A stretch of DNA of 64,000 nucleotides from Allobogoriella deserti (lineage in GTDB: Bacteria > Actinomycetota > Actinomycetes > Actinomycetales > Actinomycetaceae): assembly GCF_042680605.1 (NCBI RefSeq), contig NZ_JBHUEE010000003.1, forward strand, positions 186,001 to 250,000, in the 5' to 3' direction. The translations under genes and the position numbers were made by a program. The notes below the pieces were generated by a model, which was given only the letters and a program-made list of their open reading frames with translations, had not been told where the DNA came from and made no database searches. Below are positions 7,983-15,554 of this stretch, piece by piece. The stretch's first letter is position 1. The number at the start of each line of letters is the position of its first letter.

Positions 7983-9404
7983 ATGTCCCTGCTCAGCCGG
8001 CGTCCCGCCCTTGCGGTCGGGTCTCTCGCCGTCGCTCTCACCCTTGCCGCGTGCGGCAGCCCAGAATCCGGTTCCGACGACGCCGAGGAGGCGGGCGCGG
8101 GCACCGAGAACGCGGCCGACGAATCCGCGGGTGAAGAGTCGGGTGAAGAGTCCGGCGGCGAGGAGGTCGAAGTCGCCACGCTCGACCCGCGCATCGTCCT
8201 GACGTACGACGGCGGCGTCATGACCCTGGACACCGGGAACGGTGAGGTGGTCGACGACGTCGAGCTCGAGGGGTACCTGCGTGTCAACCAGGCCGGAGAC
8301 GGTCGGCACGTGCTGGTGACCACCCCGGACGGGTTCCAGGCGTACGACTCGGGACTGTCCGCCGTCGCGCACGGAGACCACTACCACTACTACGAGTCCG
8401 ATCCATCGCTGACGAACCTCGTCTTCCCGGCCGACCACGCCGGCCACGTCGTCACGCACGACGGCGTCACCGCGCTGTTCGCCGACGGCACCGGCGAGGT
8501 CACCTTCTTCGATCCGGCCGACCTCGCGGAAGGGGAGGCCACCGACGCCGGCGATCTCATCGCCGACACGTGGACGGCACCAGAGGCGCACCACGGCGTG
8601 GCGGTGCCGCTGCACGATCGGCTCGTCGTCACCGACGGCAACGAGGACTCCCGCTCGGGCGTCCGCATGCTCGACGCCGACCGTGAGGAGGTCACCGCCA
8701 CCGACGACTGCCCCGGCGTGCACGGCGAGGCCGCGGCGGCCGACGACCGGGTGGTCTTCGGCTGTGAGAACGGTCCGGTGGTCCTCGACGGCGAGGAGTT
8801 CGTCAAGGTGCCGGTGCAGGACGAGTACGCCCGCAGCGGCAATCTCTTCGGCACCCCGGACTCCCCCATCGTGCTCGGGGACTACAAGGTCGACGCGGAC
8901 GCCGAGCTGGAGCGTCCGGAGCGGATCGCCCTGATCGACAGCGGTGACGCGTCGCTCGAACTGGTCGATCTCGGCGCGAGCTACTCGTTCCGCTCCCTGG
9001 CCCGCGGCCCGGAGGGCGAGGCTCTTGTCCTGACCACCGACGGCGCGCTGCGCGTGATCGACGAGGAGACCGGCGAGGAGACCGCCTCCATCCCGGTCGT
9101 CGAGGAGTGGGAGGAGCCGGTGGAGTGGCAGGAGGCTCGCCCGGCCGTCCGGGTCGCCGACTCCATCGCCTACGTCACCGAGCCGGCGACCGACCAGGTC
9201 CACGCCGTCGACCTCAGCGCCGGCGAGGTGGTGCAGAGCTACGACCTCCCACACACGCCTGACGAGCTCGCCGTGAGCACCGGGTTCCCGCCCGAGGAGC
9301 ACGGTGAGGACGGCGGCCACGAGGGGCACGACCACGGCGAGGAGGGTCACGAGGGGCACGACCACGGCGAGGAAGACCACGCCGAGGAGGACCACGACCA
9401 CTGA
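7983..9404 (+). CDS. aztD: Zinc metallochaperone AztD-like lipoprotein
   Basis: Secreted zinc-handling protein of 473 aa. The signal peptide ends in the lipobox LAAC (Cys24), followed by an acidic linker. The body has repeated beta-strand segments of a beta-propeller, with the His-rich loop HGDHYHYYESD characteristic of AztD. The last ~35 residues are almost entirely H, E, D and G (HEGHDHGEEGHEGHDHGEE), an obvious zinc-binding tail. In known systems AztD passes zinc to the AztC binding protein of the AztABC importer; no importer gene is next to it here, so it must work with a system encoded elsewhere. The Zur-type box upstream supports induction by zinc starvation. Confidence 0.88.
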   Translation: MSLLSRRPALAVGSLAVALTLAACGSPESGSDDAEEAGAGTENAADESAGEESGEESGGEEVEVATLDPRIVLTYDGGVMTLDTGNGEVVDDVELEGYLRVNQAGDGRHVLVTTPDGFQAYDSGLSAVAHGDHYHYYESDPSLTNLVFPADHAGHVVTHDGVTALFADGTGEVTFFDPADLAEGEATDAGDLIADTWTAPEAHHGVAVPLHDRLVVTDGNEDSRSGVRMLDADREEVTATDDCPGVHGEAAAADDRVVFGCENGPVVLDGEEFVKVPVQDEYARSGNLFGTPDSPIVLGDYKVDADAELERPERIALIDSGDASLELVDLGASYSFRSLARGPEGEALVLTTDGALRVIDEETGEETASIPVVEEWEEPVEWQEARPAVRVADSIAYVTEPATDQVHAVDLSAGEVVQSYDLPHTPDELAVSTGFPPEEHGEDGGHEGHDHGEEGHEGHDHGEEDHAEEDHDH

Positions 9405-9440
9405 TCCGGACGGTCGAGACCTGAGGACCTGACGCTCCAT

Positions 9441-9481
9441 CGAGCCCCCGGTTGCGCTGCACAGAGCACACCGGGGGCTCG
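9441..9481. terminator. Bidirectional hairpin terminator
   Basis: Perfect 12-bp inverted repeat CGAGCCCCCGGT / ACCGGGGGCTCG with a 17-nt loop, in the gap between the convergent aztD and EcfT genes. It has no T-tract, which is common for GC-rich actinobacterial terminators. Confidence 0.75.
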
Positions 9482-9525
9482 ATCGCGTCGTGCGGGACTC
9501 TTCCGGGCGGCGCGGCCCGCGGGCA

Positions 9526-10377
9526 TCACCCGAACAGCACCGCTGGCCCGTCGAGCTGGCCGAGCCACGCACTGGCCCCGATCACCGCCGCCACGACGGC
9601 GGCGGCCGTGGCCACCATCAGCCAGTCGGCCCGCGTCACCCGCACCGGCCGCCAGGTGGATCGCGGGCTGAGGCCGAGGCCGCGGGCCTCCAGCGCCTGC
9701 GCCATCCGTTCGCCCTTGCGCACCGAGACCACGAGCAGCGCGAAGACCACCCCGGCCAGGTGCCGCGGGCCGCGTGGGACAGGGGCACCGCGGTTGCCGG
9801 GGTCTTCGCGGTGGCCGGGGACCCGTGCGCCACGACCTTCGCCCGTTCGGACGGCGTGCGCCGCCCGGATGGTCGCCCACTCACGGGGCATCTCCTGCAG
9901 CATGCGATAACCGGCCAGGACGGCGTACGTCAGGCGCGGGCCGAGGCGGACGTTCTGGTGCAGGCTCGTCATGAGGGCGACGCCGTCGGTGGAGAGCAGG
10001 AACCCGACGGCGAGCACGCCGATGAGCAACGTGCGGATCGCGAGCGCGGCGCCGATCTCGAGACCCTCGGCCGTCACGCGCAGCGGTCCGGCCTGCCACA
10101 GCACCGTCCCGGGGCGGGTCAGCACGTTCACCACGAGGATGCCGACGGCGAAAAGCGCGAACGGGATGTGCGCCAGCGCCAGGGTCCGCGCGGGCGCCCG
10201 GACCGATGCGGCCACGGCCGCCAGCGCGAGGACGTAGAGCACGGCGGGCGTGACCGGGTCCAGCAGGAAGACCGCCACCAGGGAGACCGCGGTCAGCAGG
10301 CCGAGCTTGACGGCCGGGTTGCGACGCGCCAGCGGTGAGTCGACGTGGATCGAGGTGGCACCTGTCTCGGCGCTCAT
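9526..10377 (-). CDS. ykoC: ECF transporter transmembrane protein EcfT (YkoC-like)
   Basis: Transmembrane coupling subunit (283 aa, CbiQ/EcfT family) of an energy-coupling factor vitamin transporter. It has five to six membrane segments (TAVSLVAVFLLDPVTPAVLYVLALAAVAASV near the N-terminus). The two Ala-Arg-Gly-type coupling motifs that grip the ATPases are recognisable around RAAHAVRTGEGRG and ALEARGLGLSPR. The ATG at 10377 overlaps the EcfA stop (ATGA). It is the last gene of a riboswitch-controlled thiamine/HMP transport operon, in the same order as Bacillus ykoFEDC. Confidence 0.9.
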   Translation of the reverse strand: MSAETGATSIHVDSPLARRNPAVKLGLLTAVSLVAVFLLDPVTPAVLYVLALAAVAASVRAPARTLALAHIPFALFAVGILVVNVLTRPGTVLWQAGPLRVTAEGLEIGAALAIRTLLIGVLAVGFLLSTDGVALMTSLHQNVRLGPRLTYAVLAGYRMLQEMPREWATIRAAHAVRTGEGRGARVPGHREDPGNRGAPVPRGPRHLAGVVFALLVVSVRKGERMAQALEARGLGLSPRSTWRPVRVTRADWLMVATAAAVVAAVIGASAWLGQLDGPAVLFG

Positions 10378-12182
10378 CGCCGCACCGAAGGCGTCATCGG
10401 CTGCTCTCGGCGGGGCACCGCATCGTCGAGTCGGGTCAACACGGTCCTGAGTCGATGCGGGTGGTGGCTGACCAGCCAGGACACCAGCGCCGGGAGCCGC
10501 AGGCCGGCGCGGGCAAGGGCCGTCTCATCGCCGAGGACCTCGGCCGTGGTGCCGTCGGCGAGCAGGCCGCCGGGCCCGAGGAGGACGACGCGGGTCGCAA
10601 GCCCGGCGACTGTTCGCAGGTCGTGACTGACCAGGACGACGGCGCCGCCGCTGCCGGCGACCTCGCGGAGCGTGGCCGCGGTGGCGATCGTGTCGCGGCG
10701 GTCGAGGCCGAGCGTGGGCTCGTCGGCGAGCAGGACCGGGCGGTCGTGCGCGAGCATGGCGGCCAGGCTCAGGCGCCGTTTCTCCCCGCCGGAGAGGCGG
10801 AAGGGGTTCTGGTCCGCCAGGTGGGTGAGGCGGTGCCGGCGCAGCTGGCGCTCGACGATCCGGTCCGTGTCCTCGTCGGTGCCGGTCGTCAGCCCGTGCG
10901 CGATCTCGCCACGCACGGTGTTCGCGACGAACTGGTGCTCGGCGTTCTGGAACACCATGCCGGGCCGTGGCCCGTCGACCGTGCCCGACCGTGGCGGCAG
11001 GAGGCCGGCGAGCGTGAGCAGCAGCGTCGACTTCCCGACGCCGTTCGCGCCGAGGATCGCGACCACCTCACGGGCGTGCACCTCGAGGTCGACCCCGGTG
11101 AGCAGCGCCGGCGGCCGGGGATCCTTCCGGCGTCGTCGCGGCGACGGACGTGCGACGGCGAGGTCCCGGGCGGCCAGCAGCGGCACGCCAGGCGCTCCCG
11201 CTGAAGCGTCGCCATGCGCTCCCGCTGGAGCGCGGTTCGCCCCGTGCGGTGACACGTCAGGTCCTGCACAGGATTGACGAGTCGGCACATCATTGACGAG
11301 TCGCGGACCGGGGGAGGTCACCAGCGAGTCCAGGTAGGCGACGTTCTCGGGGTGGGCGAGCCCGCCGTCGGCACCGGTCAGCGCCTGCAGCTCGGCGTCC
11401 AGCGGTAGCCAGCATCCCGCGGCGTGCAGGTCCCTCGCACAGTCGCGCAGCACAACGTCGGTCGGCCCGTCGGCGATGACCCGTCCGGTCTCGTCGAGCG
11501 CCAGCGCGCGGCCGGGCAGACCCGTGGTGCCCGCGCCCCCGGCCCATTCGTCCAGCCGGTGCTCGACCAGCATCACGGCCGGCCGGTAGGTCTCCACAGC
11601 CCGGCCGAGTGCCTCGCGGACTGCCGCGACGCCGTCGGGATCGAGCATCGAGGTCGGTTCGTCCAGCAGTAGGACGTCCGGTTCGGTGACCAGTGCGGCC
11701 GCGAGCGCGACACGCTGGGACTCCCCGCCGGAGAGGGCTGCGGTGGCGCGCGTGCGCAGGTGCGCGGCGCCGGCCGCCTGGAGCGCCGCGCCGATCCGCC
11801 CGTCGATCGCCGCCGGCTCGACCGCGTGGTTCTCCAACGGCAGGGCGAGCTCCTGCTCGACCACGGGCAGGCACACGGACGAGGAGGGGTCCTGGGCGAC
11901 CATGCCCAGGTGCCGGGAGCGTTCGACCACGGTGGTCTCCTCCGTCGTCGTCCCGGCCACGGTCACCTCGCCGGCGAGCTCAGCGTGGACGGTGTGCGGA
12001 ACGACCCCGGTGATCGTGTGCACCAGCGTGGACTTGCCGGAACCCGACGCACCGAGAATCACCACCTGCTCGCCCGGGCTGAGCCGCAGGGTGAGGTCGG
12101 TCAGGACCGGCTCGTCCCGCCGCGGGAAGGAGACCGTGACGCCGACCAGGTCGACGACGTCAGGCGGTGGCGTGGTCCTCAT
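10374..12182 (-). CDS. ykoD: ECF transporter fused double ATPase (YkoD-like)
   Basis: Energy-coupling ATPase (602 aa) with two ABC domains in one chain, as in YkoD. Domain 1 has Walker A GASGSGKST, signature LSGGESQRVALAAAL and Walker B VLLLDEPTSMLD. Domain 2 has GANGVGKST, LSGGEKRRLSLAAML and VLLADEPTLGLD. The ATG at 12182 overlaps the YkoE stop as ATGA; the longer open frame upstream is shadow sequence. The linker between the domains (about residues 275-320) is odd: it contains a 36-bp repeat also found in recD, plus two REP-like palindromes, and reads as low-complexity protein (PAGAHGDASAGAPG). Confidence 0.93.
   Translation of the reverse strand: MRTTPPPDVVDLVGVTVSFPRRDEPVLTDLTLRLSPGEQVVILGASGSGKSTLVHTITGVVPHTVHAELAGEVTVAGTTTEETTVVERSRHLGMVAQDPSSSVCLPVVEQELALPLENHAVEPAAIDGRIGAALQAAGAAHLRTRATAALSGGESQRVALAAALVTEPDVLLLDEPTSMLDPDGVAAVREALGRAVETYRPAVMLVEHRLDEWAGGAGTTGLPGRALALDETGRVIADGPTDVVLRDCARDLHAAGCWLPLDAELQALTGADGGLAHPENVAYLDSLVTSPGPRLVNDVPTRQSCAGPDVSPHGANRAPAGAHGDASAGAPGVPLLAARDLAVARPSPRRRRKDPRPPALLTGVDLEVHAREVVAILGANGVGKSTLLLTLAGLLPPRSGTVDGPRPGMVFQNAEHQFVANTVRGEIAHGLTTGTDEDTDRIVERQLRRHRLTHLADQNPFRLSGGEKRRLSLAAMLAHDRPVLLADEPTLGLDRRDTIATAATLREVAGSGGAVVLVSHDLRTVAGLATRVVLLGPGGLLADGTTAEVLGDETALARAGLRLPALVSWLVSHHPHRLRTVLTRLDDAVPRREQPMTPSVRR
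11192..11233. repeat. Two REP-like palindromic units inside the EcfA linker
   Basis: GCGCTCCCGCTGAAGCG (11192) and GCGCTCCCGCTGGAGCG (11216) match at 16 of 17 positions with a 24-bp period. The second forms a perfect 7-bp hairpin (GCGCTCC CGCT GGAGCGC). They sit within the coding sequence, 40-80 bp from the 36-bp repeat. Confidence 0.6.
11271..11306. repeat. 36-bp paired repeat, copy A (inside EcfA gene)
   Basis: GGATTGACGAGTCGGCACA, then TCAT, then TGACGAGTCGCGG. The element contains the decamer TGACGAGTCG twice, 20 bp apart. An almost identical copy, differing only in the 4-nt middle, lies in recD at 33377-33412. Here it encodes EcfA residues 293-304, in the interdomain linker. Confidence 0.85.
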
Positions 12183-12790
12183 GACCGCGCGGCGGCGCGC
12201 CCGATGGCGAAGTTGTCGACGACGCCGGTCCGGGCCAGCGCGTCGACGATCACCTTGGCGAGCAGGCCGCCGAGGACGACGCCGGAGACGCACTGCATCA
12301 CCAGTCGCAGGGCGAAGATGTCCTGCCCGTACCACCCGGAGCGGAACGCGGTGAAGAAGAAGACCAGGCCCGCGCCGAGGAGGCCGGAGAGGGCGAAGAC
12401 GCCCCAGCCGTAGCGCCGGTAGCGGGTCAGAGCGAAGGCGAGTTCGCTGCCGAAGCCCTGGATCGCCGCAGAGATGATGAGCGTGGGCCCGACGGGCGAG
12501 CCGAGGAAGACCACCTCGATCACCGAGGCGAGGATCTCGGCGGCGATGCCGGCACCGGGGCGCCGGATGATCGCGATCGCGATCGGGGCGACGAGCAACC
12601 AGCCACCGAGCAGGAGATGCTGGGAGAGATCGCCAGCGGGCCCCATGAGGACCGCCAGACCGTTCCAGGCCTGGACGAGCACCCAGTAGACGAACCCGAA
12701 GACGACGCCGAGGACGACCATGAGCACGAGGTCGCGCATGGTCCAGGCCGGACGCCGGGACAGACGCGGGCCGGAGGTGTCGGTGCGCAT
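12179..12790 (-). CDS. ykoE: Thiamine/HMP ECF transporter substrate-binding membrane protein YkoE
   Basis: Substrate-capture (S) component of an ECF transporter, 203 aa, with five to six membrane segments. The family pattern is clear: an N-terminal LVLMVVLGVVFGFVYW helix, then AGDLSQHLLLGGWLLVAPIAIAIIRRPGAG, AEILASVIEVVFLGSPVGPTLIISAAIQGFGSELAFAL and a C-terminal FALRLVMQCVSGVVLGGLLAKVI. This is the YkoE family, linked to thiamine or hydroxymethylpyrimidine uptake. It starts 5 bp after the ykoF stop and overlaps the ATPase gene by 4 nt. The TPP riboswitch upstream strongly supports the substrate class. Confidence 0.92.
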   Translation of the reverse strand: MRTDTSGPRLSRRPAWTMRDLVLMVVLGVVFGFVYWVLVQAWNGLAVLMGPAGDLSQHLLLGGWLLVAPIAIAIIRRPGAGIAAEILASVIEVVFLGSPVGPTLIISAAIQGFGSELAFALTRYRRYGWGVFALSGLLGAGLVFFFTAFRSGWYGQDIFALRLVMQCVSGVVLGGLLAKVIVDALARTGVVDNFAIGRAAARS

Positions 12791-12795
12791 CGCCG

Positions 12796-13515
12796 TCAGC
12801 CCTCCGCCTGCGAGGGCGAGCCCACCGAGATCGTCAGGTGCGTGACCACGTGCGGGACGTGTGCGCCGACTTGCGACCAGGCGTCGACCGCCGTCGCGAC
12901 CACCTCGGAGACGTCACCGGTGAGCTTGGTCGCGTAGTGGTTCGGGCTCGCGCCGGTCCCTCGCCGGTGCGCCGCGGCGATGGCCTCCTCGATGTGGGTC
13001 ATGTGGTCGTCCGGGTCGCCACCGTCGAGCAGCGGGTACAGCGACCACTGTGCAGCGGCCGCGATGCCGGTCGCTTCGAGCTCGACGGGCGCCGGGTCCG
13101 GCAGGCCGGTCACGGACAGGTCACACGCCAGCTCGCCGGGGCAGCCCCGCGAGAACAGCGCGTGCGCCACCACGTGCCCGCCGCCGGACCGGCGCGAGGC
13201 GGCGGCGAGGACGGCGGTCAGGTAGTCCGCGAGTCGCTGCTCGGCCGGCGCCTCTTGCGCACCGACATAGGTGCTGACCTCATCGGTCTCCAGGACGAGG
13301 CCGTGGGCCAACCCGGCCTCCTCGACGTCGGCCAGCGCACCGAGGATGACGTCGACGAAGGCATCGGTGTGCGGATGGATGCTGAACCTCATGCCGATCC
13401 CGAGCTCGGCCGGGGTAGCTCCCGGCCGGCGGCCACGGGTGGTCGACACGCTCGAGGACCGGTCCGACGGCGCGGTCGGTTCGGTCGGTGGCGTCGCGTC
13501 AGTCTGTGTGGTCAT
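12796..13515 (-). CDS. ykoF: YkoF-like thiamine/HMP-binding protein
   Basis: Soluble protein (239 aa) of the YkoF family, whose Bacillus member binds thiamine or HMP through two ferredoxin-like halves. After a ~35-residue disordered N-terminus, the first half (GIGMRFSIHPHTDAFVDVILGALADVEEAG) and the second half (AAAAQWSLYPLLDGGDPDDHMTHIEEAI) show the internal duplication. The ATG at 13515 is preferred over an adjacent GTG because GAGGGA then sits at proper spacing. It is the first gene after the TPP riboswitch and leads the ykoFEDC-like operon. Its exact role, scavenging or delivering substrate to YkoE, is not settled for the family. Confidence 0.9.
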   Translation of the reverse strand: MTTQTDATPPTEPTAPSDRSSSVSTTRGRRPGATPAELGIGMRFSIHPHTDAFVDVILGALADVEEAGLAHGLVLETDEVSTYVGAQEAPAEQRLADYLTAVLAAASRRSGGGHVVAHALFSRGCPGELACDLSVTGLPDPAPVELEATGIAAAAQWSLYPLLDGGDPDDHMTHIEEAIAAAHRRGTGASPNHYATKLTGDVSEVVATAVDAWSQVGAHVPHVVTHLTISVGSPSQAEG

Positions 13516-13578
13516 CACGGTCCCTCTTCTCGGGCCCGCGGGTACGTCGAGACTCGCCGTCGCAGGCGACGGCGGGTG

Positions 13579-13674
13579 CCCTGCTCCCTACGCCGGTGCG
13601 AACCGGATCAGGTGTACGGGTCTGCGGACGTTCCGCACTCTCAGCGCCTTCTCGGCGCTCCCCGGGGGTCACGT
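13579..13674 (-). ncRNA. TPP riboswitch (THI element)
   Basis: The minus strand carries the conserved THI core: GGGGAGCGCC, then GCTGAGAGTGCGG, CCCGTACACCTGATCCGG and CACCGGCGTAGGGAG, forming the P1-P5 helices. This is the most conserved part of the thiamine pyrophosphate riboswitch. It ends about 65 nt before the ykoF start, in a GC-rich leader with GAGGGA available for sequestration, so translational control is likely. It confirms the thiamine-related role of the four downstream genes. Confidence 0.95.
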
Positions 13675-13676
13675 CG

Positions 13677-13705
13677 AACTTAGCCACACGGCAGGCGACT
13701 GTCCA
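13677..13705 (-). promoter_or_regulatory. Promoter of the thiamine transport operon
   Basis: On the minus strand, TGGACA (13705-13700), 17 nt of spacer and TAAGTT (13682-13677) form a sigma-A-like promoter. Transcription would begin near 13670, exactly at the 5' edge of the riboswitch. Confidence 0.65.
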
Positions 13706-13808
13706 CACGGCTCGGATCCCGGACCGGCGCACCGATGACTGACCCACCGCTCGGACGTCTATCACTGTGACGGGCCGAACGGCGGCCCCCACGAGAAAGG
13801 TCGGATCG

Positions 13809-14342
13809 ATGATCCTCACCAGTCACTTCATCACGCTCGACGGCGTGGTCCAGGCTCCGGAAGACTGGCACGCGTCCTTCGCGTCGGACGAGCAGTACGA
13901 CGTCATGCGCAGCCAGCTGGCTCGCCTCGACGGCCACCTCATCGGACGGCGCACATACGACGAGTTCGCCGCCTACTGGCCACACCAGGACGGGGAGGTC
14001 CCGTTGGCCGACGAGACGAACAGCCTGCACAAGTTCGTGGTGTCCTCGACCGCCGAAGTCGGCTACCAACCGGCCGAGGTCATCGCCGCCGACGCGCGCA
14101 CCGCCGTCGCCGAGGTCGAGCGCCGTGGCCTGACGGTCGGCGTGTACGGCGCCACCCGCCTGACCCGGGCACTCCTGTCCATCGACGCCGTCGACGAGAT
14201 GCAGTTCTATCTCGACCCGGTCGTTCTCGGCACGGGTGAGCGGCTCTTCGACGCCGGCGTCGGCCAATCGCGATTGGTCCTCGGAGCTGCTCGCGAGCTG
14301 CCGCACGGCGTGATGCACCTGACCTACCGGAGGTCGGCGTGA
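13809..14342 (+). CDS. Dihydrofolate-reductase-like protein (RibD C-terminal fold)
   Basis: Reductase-like protein of 177 aa with the DHFR/RibD-C fold. It begins ILTSHFITLDGVVQAPEDW and contains HLIGRRTYDEFAAYW (NADPH-binding region), VYGATRLTRALLSIDAVDEMQFYLDPVVLGTGERLFD. These YyaP/YwjB-like proteins are common accessory genes in actinobacteria and are not the housekeeping DHFR. The ATG at 13809 follows AGAAAGG at 8 nt; a GTG at 13767 is less likely. The stop overlaps the sigma-factor start (GTGA), so the two are co-translated and probably function in one stress response. Confidence 0.88.
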   Translation: MILTSHFITLDGVVQAPEDWHASFASDEQYDVMRSQLARLDGHLIGRRTYDEFAAYWPHQDGEVPLADETNSLHKFVVSSTAEVGYQPAEVIAADARTAVAEVERRGLTVGVYGATRLTRALLSIDAVDEMQFYLDPVVLGTGERLFDAGVGQSRLVLGAARELPHGVMHLTYRRSA

Positions 14343-15388
14343 CAGGCCCCGGGAAGAAGACGGGGCGCCGCGAGGCGCTCGAGGCCGAACTCGCCCGGCA
14401 ACGGCCGCGGCTGAGGCTGCACTGCTACCAGATGGTCGGCAACCTCGACGACGCCGACGACCTCACTCAGGAGACGGCGTTACGGGCCTGGCGTGGTTGG
14501 CAGACCTATCGAGGCAACTCGTCCCTGACCACCTGGCTGTACCAGATCGCGTCCCACGCCTGCCTCGACCATCTACGGCGCCGGGCGCGGGAACGCCGTC
14601 CCCACGTCCCGGCGTCGGACTTCCCGAGCGTCCCGGCCCAGGTAGCCGTTCCGTGGCTGCAGCCCTACACGGATGAGGCGGTCGGCCTGGCCGCCGGCAC
14701 TGCGGAGCGGGCGCCCGGACCCGAGGACCGGACGCTCGCGCGTGAGACCGTCCGCCTCACCTTCGTCGCCGCGGTCCAGTTCCTCCCGCCACGCCAGCGT
14801 GTGGCCTTGTTGTTGCGGGACGGACTCGACTGGCCGGTGCACCGGTGTGCCGAGACGCTGGAGACATCACCGGCGGCGGTCAACAGCGCCGTGCAGCGTG
14901 CCCGCGCGAGGATGCGGGACGTGCTCGGGGTCGATCCGGACCGATGGGACGCCGGCGAGCGTGCCGGACCGCTGGTGGAGGAGTACATCGCGGCGATCGA
15001 GTCGGCCGACGACGCACGCATCGCCCGGCTGCTGCACACCGAGGTCCAGGTCAGTCACGCCCCGTGGGCGGGCGGGAACATGACCGACGACGTCGTCTGG
15101 TACGGCGGTGTGGACACTGTCCTCGACGGGTGGGCACCGATTCTGCACACCGACGACGCACCCGAGATGATCCTGCGGCCGGTGGCCCTGAACGGCGACG
15201 TCGGGATCGCCTCGTGGATCCGCGGGCGGGGGGCACGCGAATGGGAGACGTTCTCCCTGAACGCTTTGCGTGTCCGGGACGGACGCGTCCTGGAGATCTC
15301 GACCTTCGGTGCGGAGTTGTTCGCCAGGCTCGGCCTGCCGCCGATCCCGCCAAAAATGGGGTGGCGCCAGGCGTCACGTCCCCGTTAA
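14339..15388 (+). CDS. ECF-type sigma factor with SnoaL-like C-terminal domain (SigX5/SigG type)
   Basis: RNA polymerase sigma factor, 349 aa. Region 2 (LHCYQMVGNLDDADDLTQETALRAWRGWQTYRGNSSLTTWLYQIASHACLDHLRR) and region 4 (FLPPRQRVALLLRDGLDWPVHRCAETLETSPAAVNSAVQRARARM) are intact. The linker VPWLQPYTDEAVG is the marker of the SigG/SigX5 subgroup. The last ~125 residues form a SnoaL/NTF2-like domain, which in such sigma factors replaces a separate anti-sigma factor; none is encoded nearby. The start is GTG, overlapping the DHFR-like gene by 4 nt. Target promoters are not evident. Confidence 0.92.
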   Translation: MTGPGKKTGRREALEAELARQRPRLRLHCYQMVGNLDDADDLTQETALRAWRGWQTYRGNSSLTTWLYQIASHACLDHLRRRARERRPHVPASDFPSVPAQVAVPWLQPYTDEAVGLAAGTAERAPGPEDRTLARETVRLTFVAAVQFLPPRQRVALLLRDGLDWPVHRCAETLETSPAAVNSAVQRARARMRDVLGVDPDRWDAGERAGPLVEEYIAAIESADDARIARLLHTEVQVSHAPWAGGNMTDDVVWYGGVDTVLDGWAPILHTDDAPEMILRPVALNGDVGIASWIRGRGAREWETFSLNALRVRDGRVLEISTFGAELFARLGLPPIPPKMGWRQASRPR

Positions 15389-15554
15389 TGTGCGAGCGCC
15401 CTGTTGTCGAGGTCTGGAGTGACCGGTGGAGCTTGCGTTCGCTGCCGCGCCCACGCGCTGACCCGGCGACGCCCCACCTCAGGGCTGCAGTCCCGCGCAC
15501 CGACTTCTCGGTCGCGCCCGGTGTCAGTGCTCCGCACACACCGGAAGGACTCCT

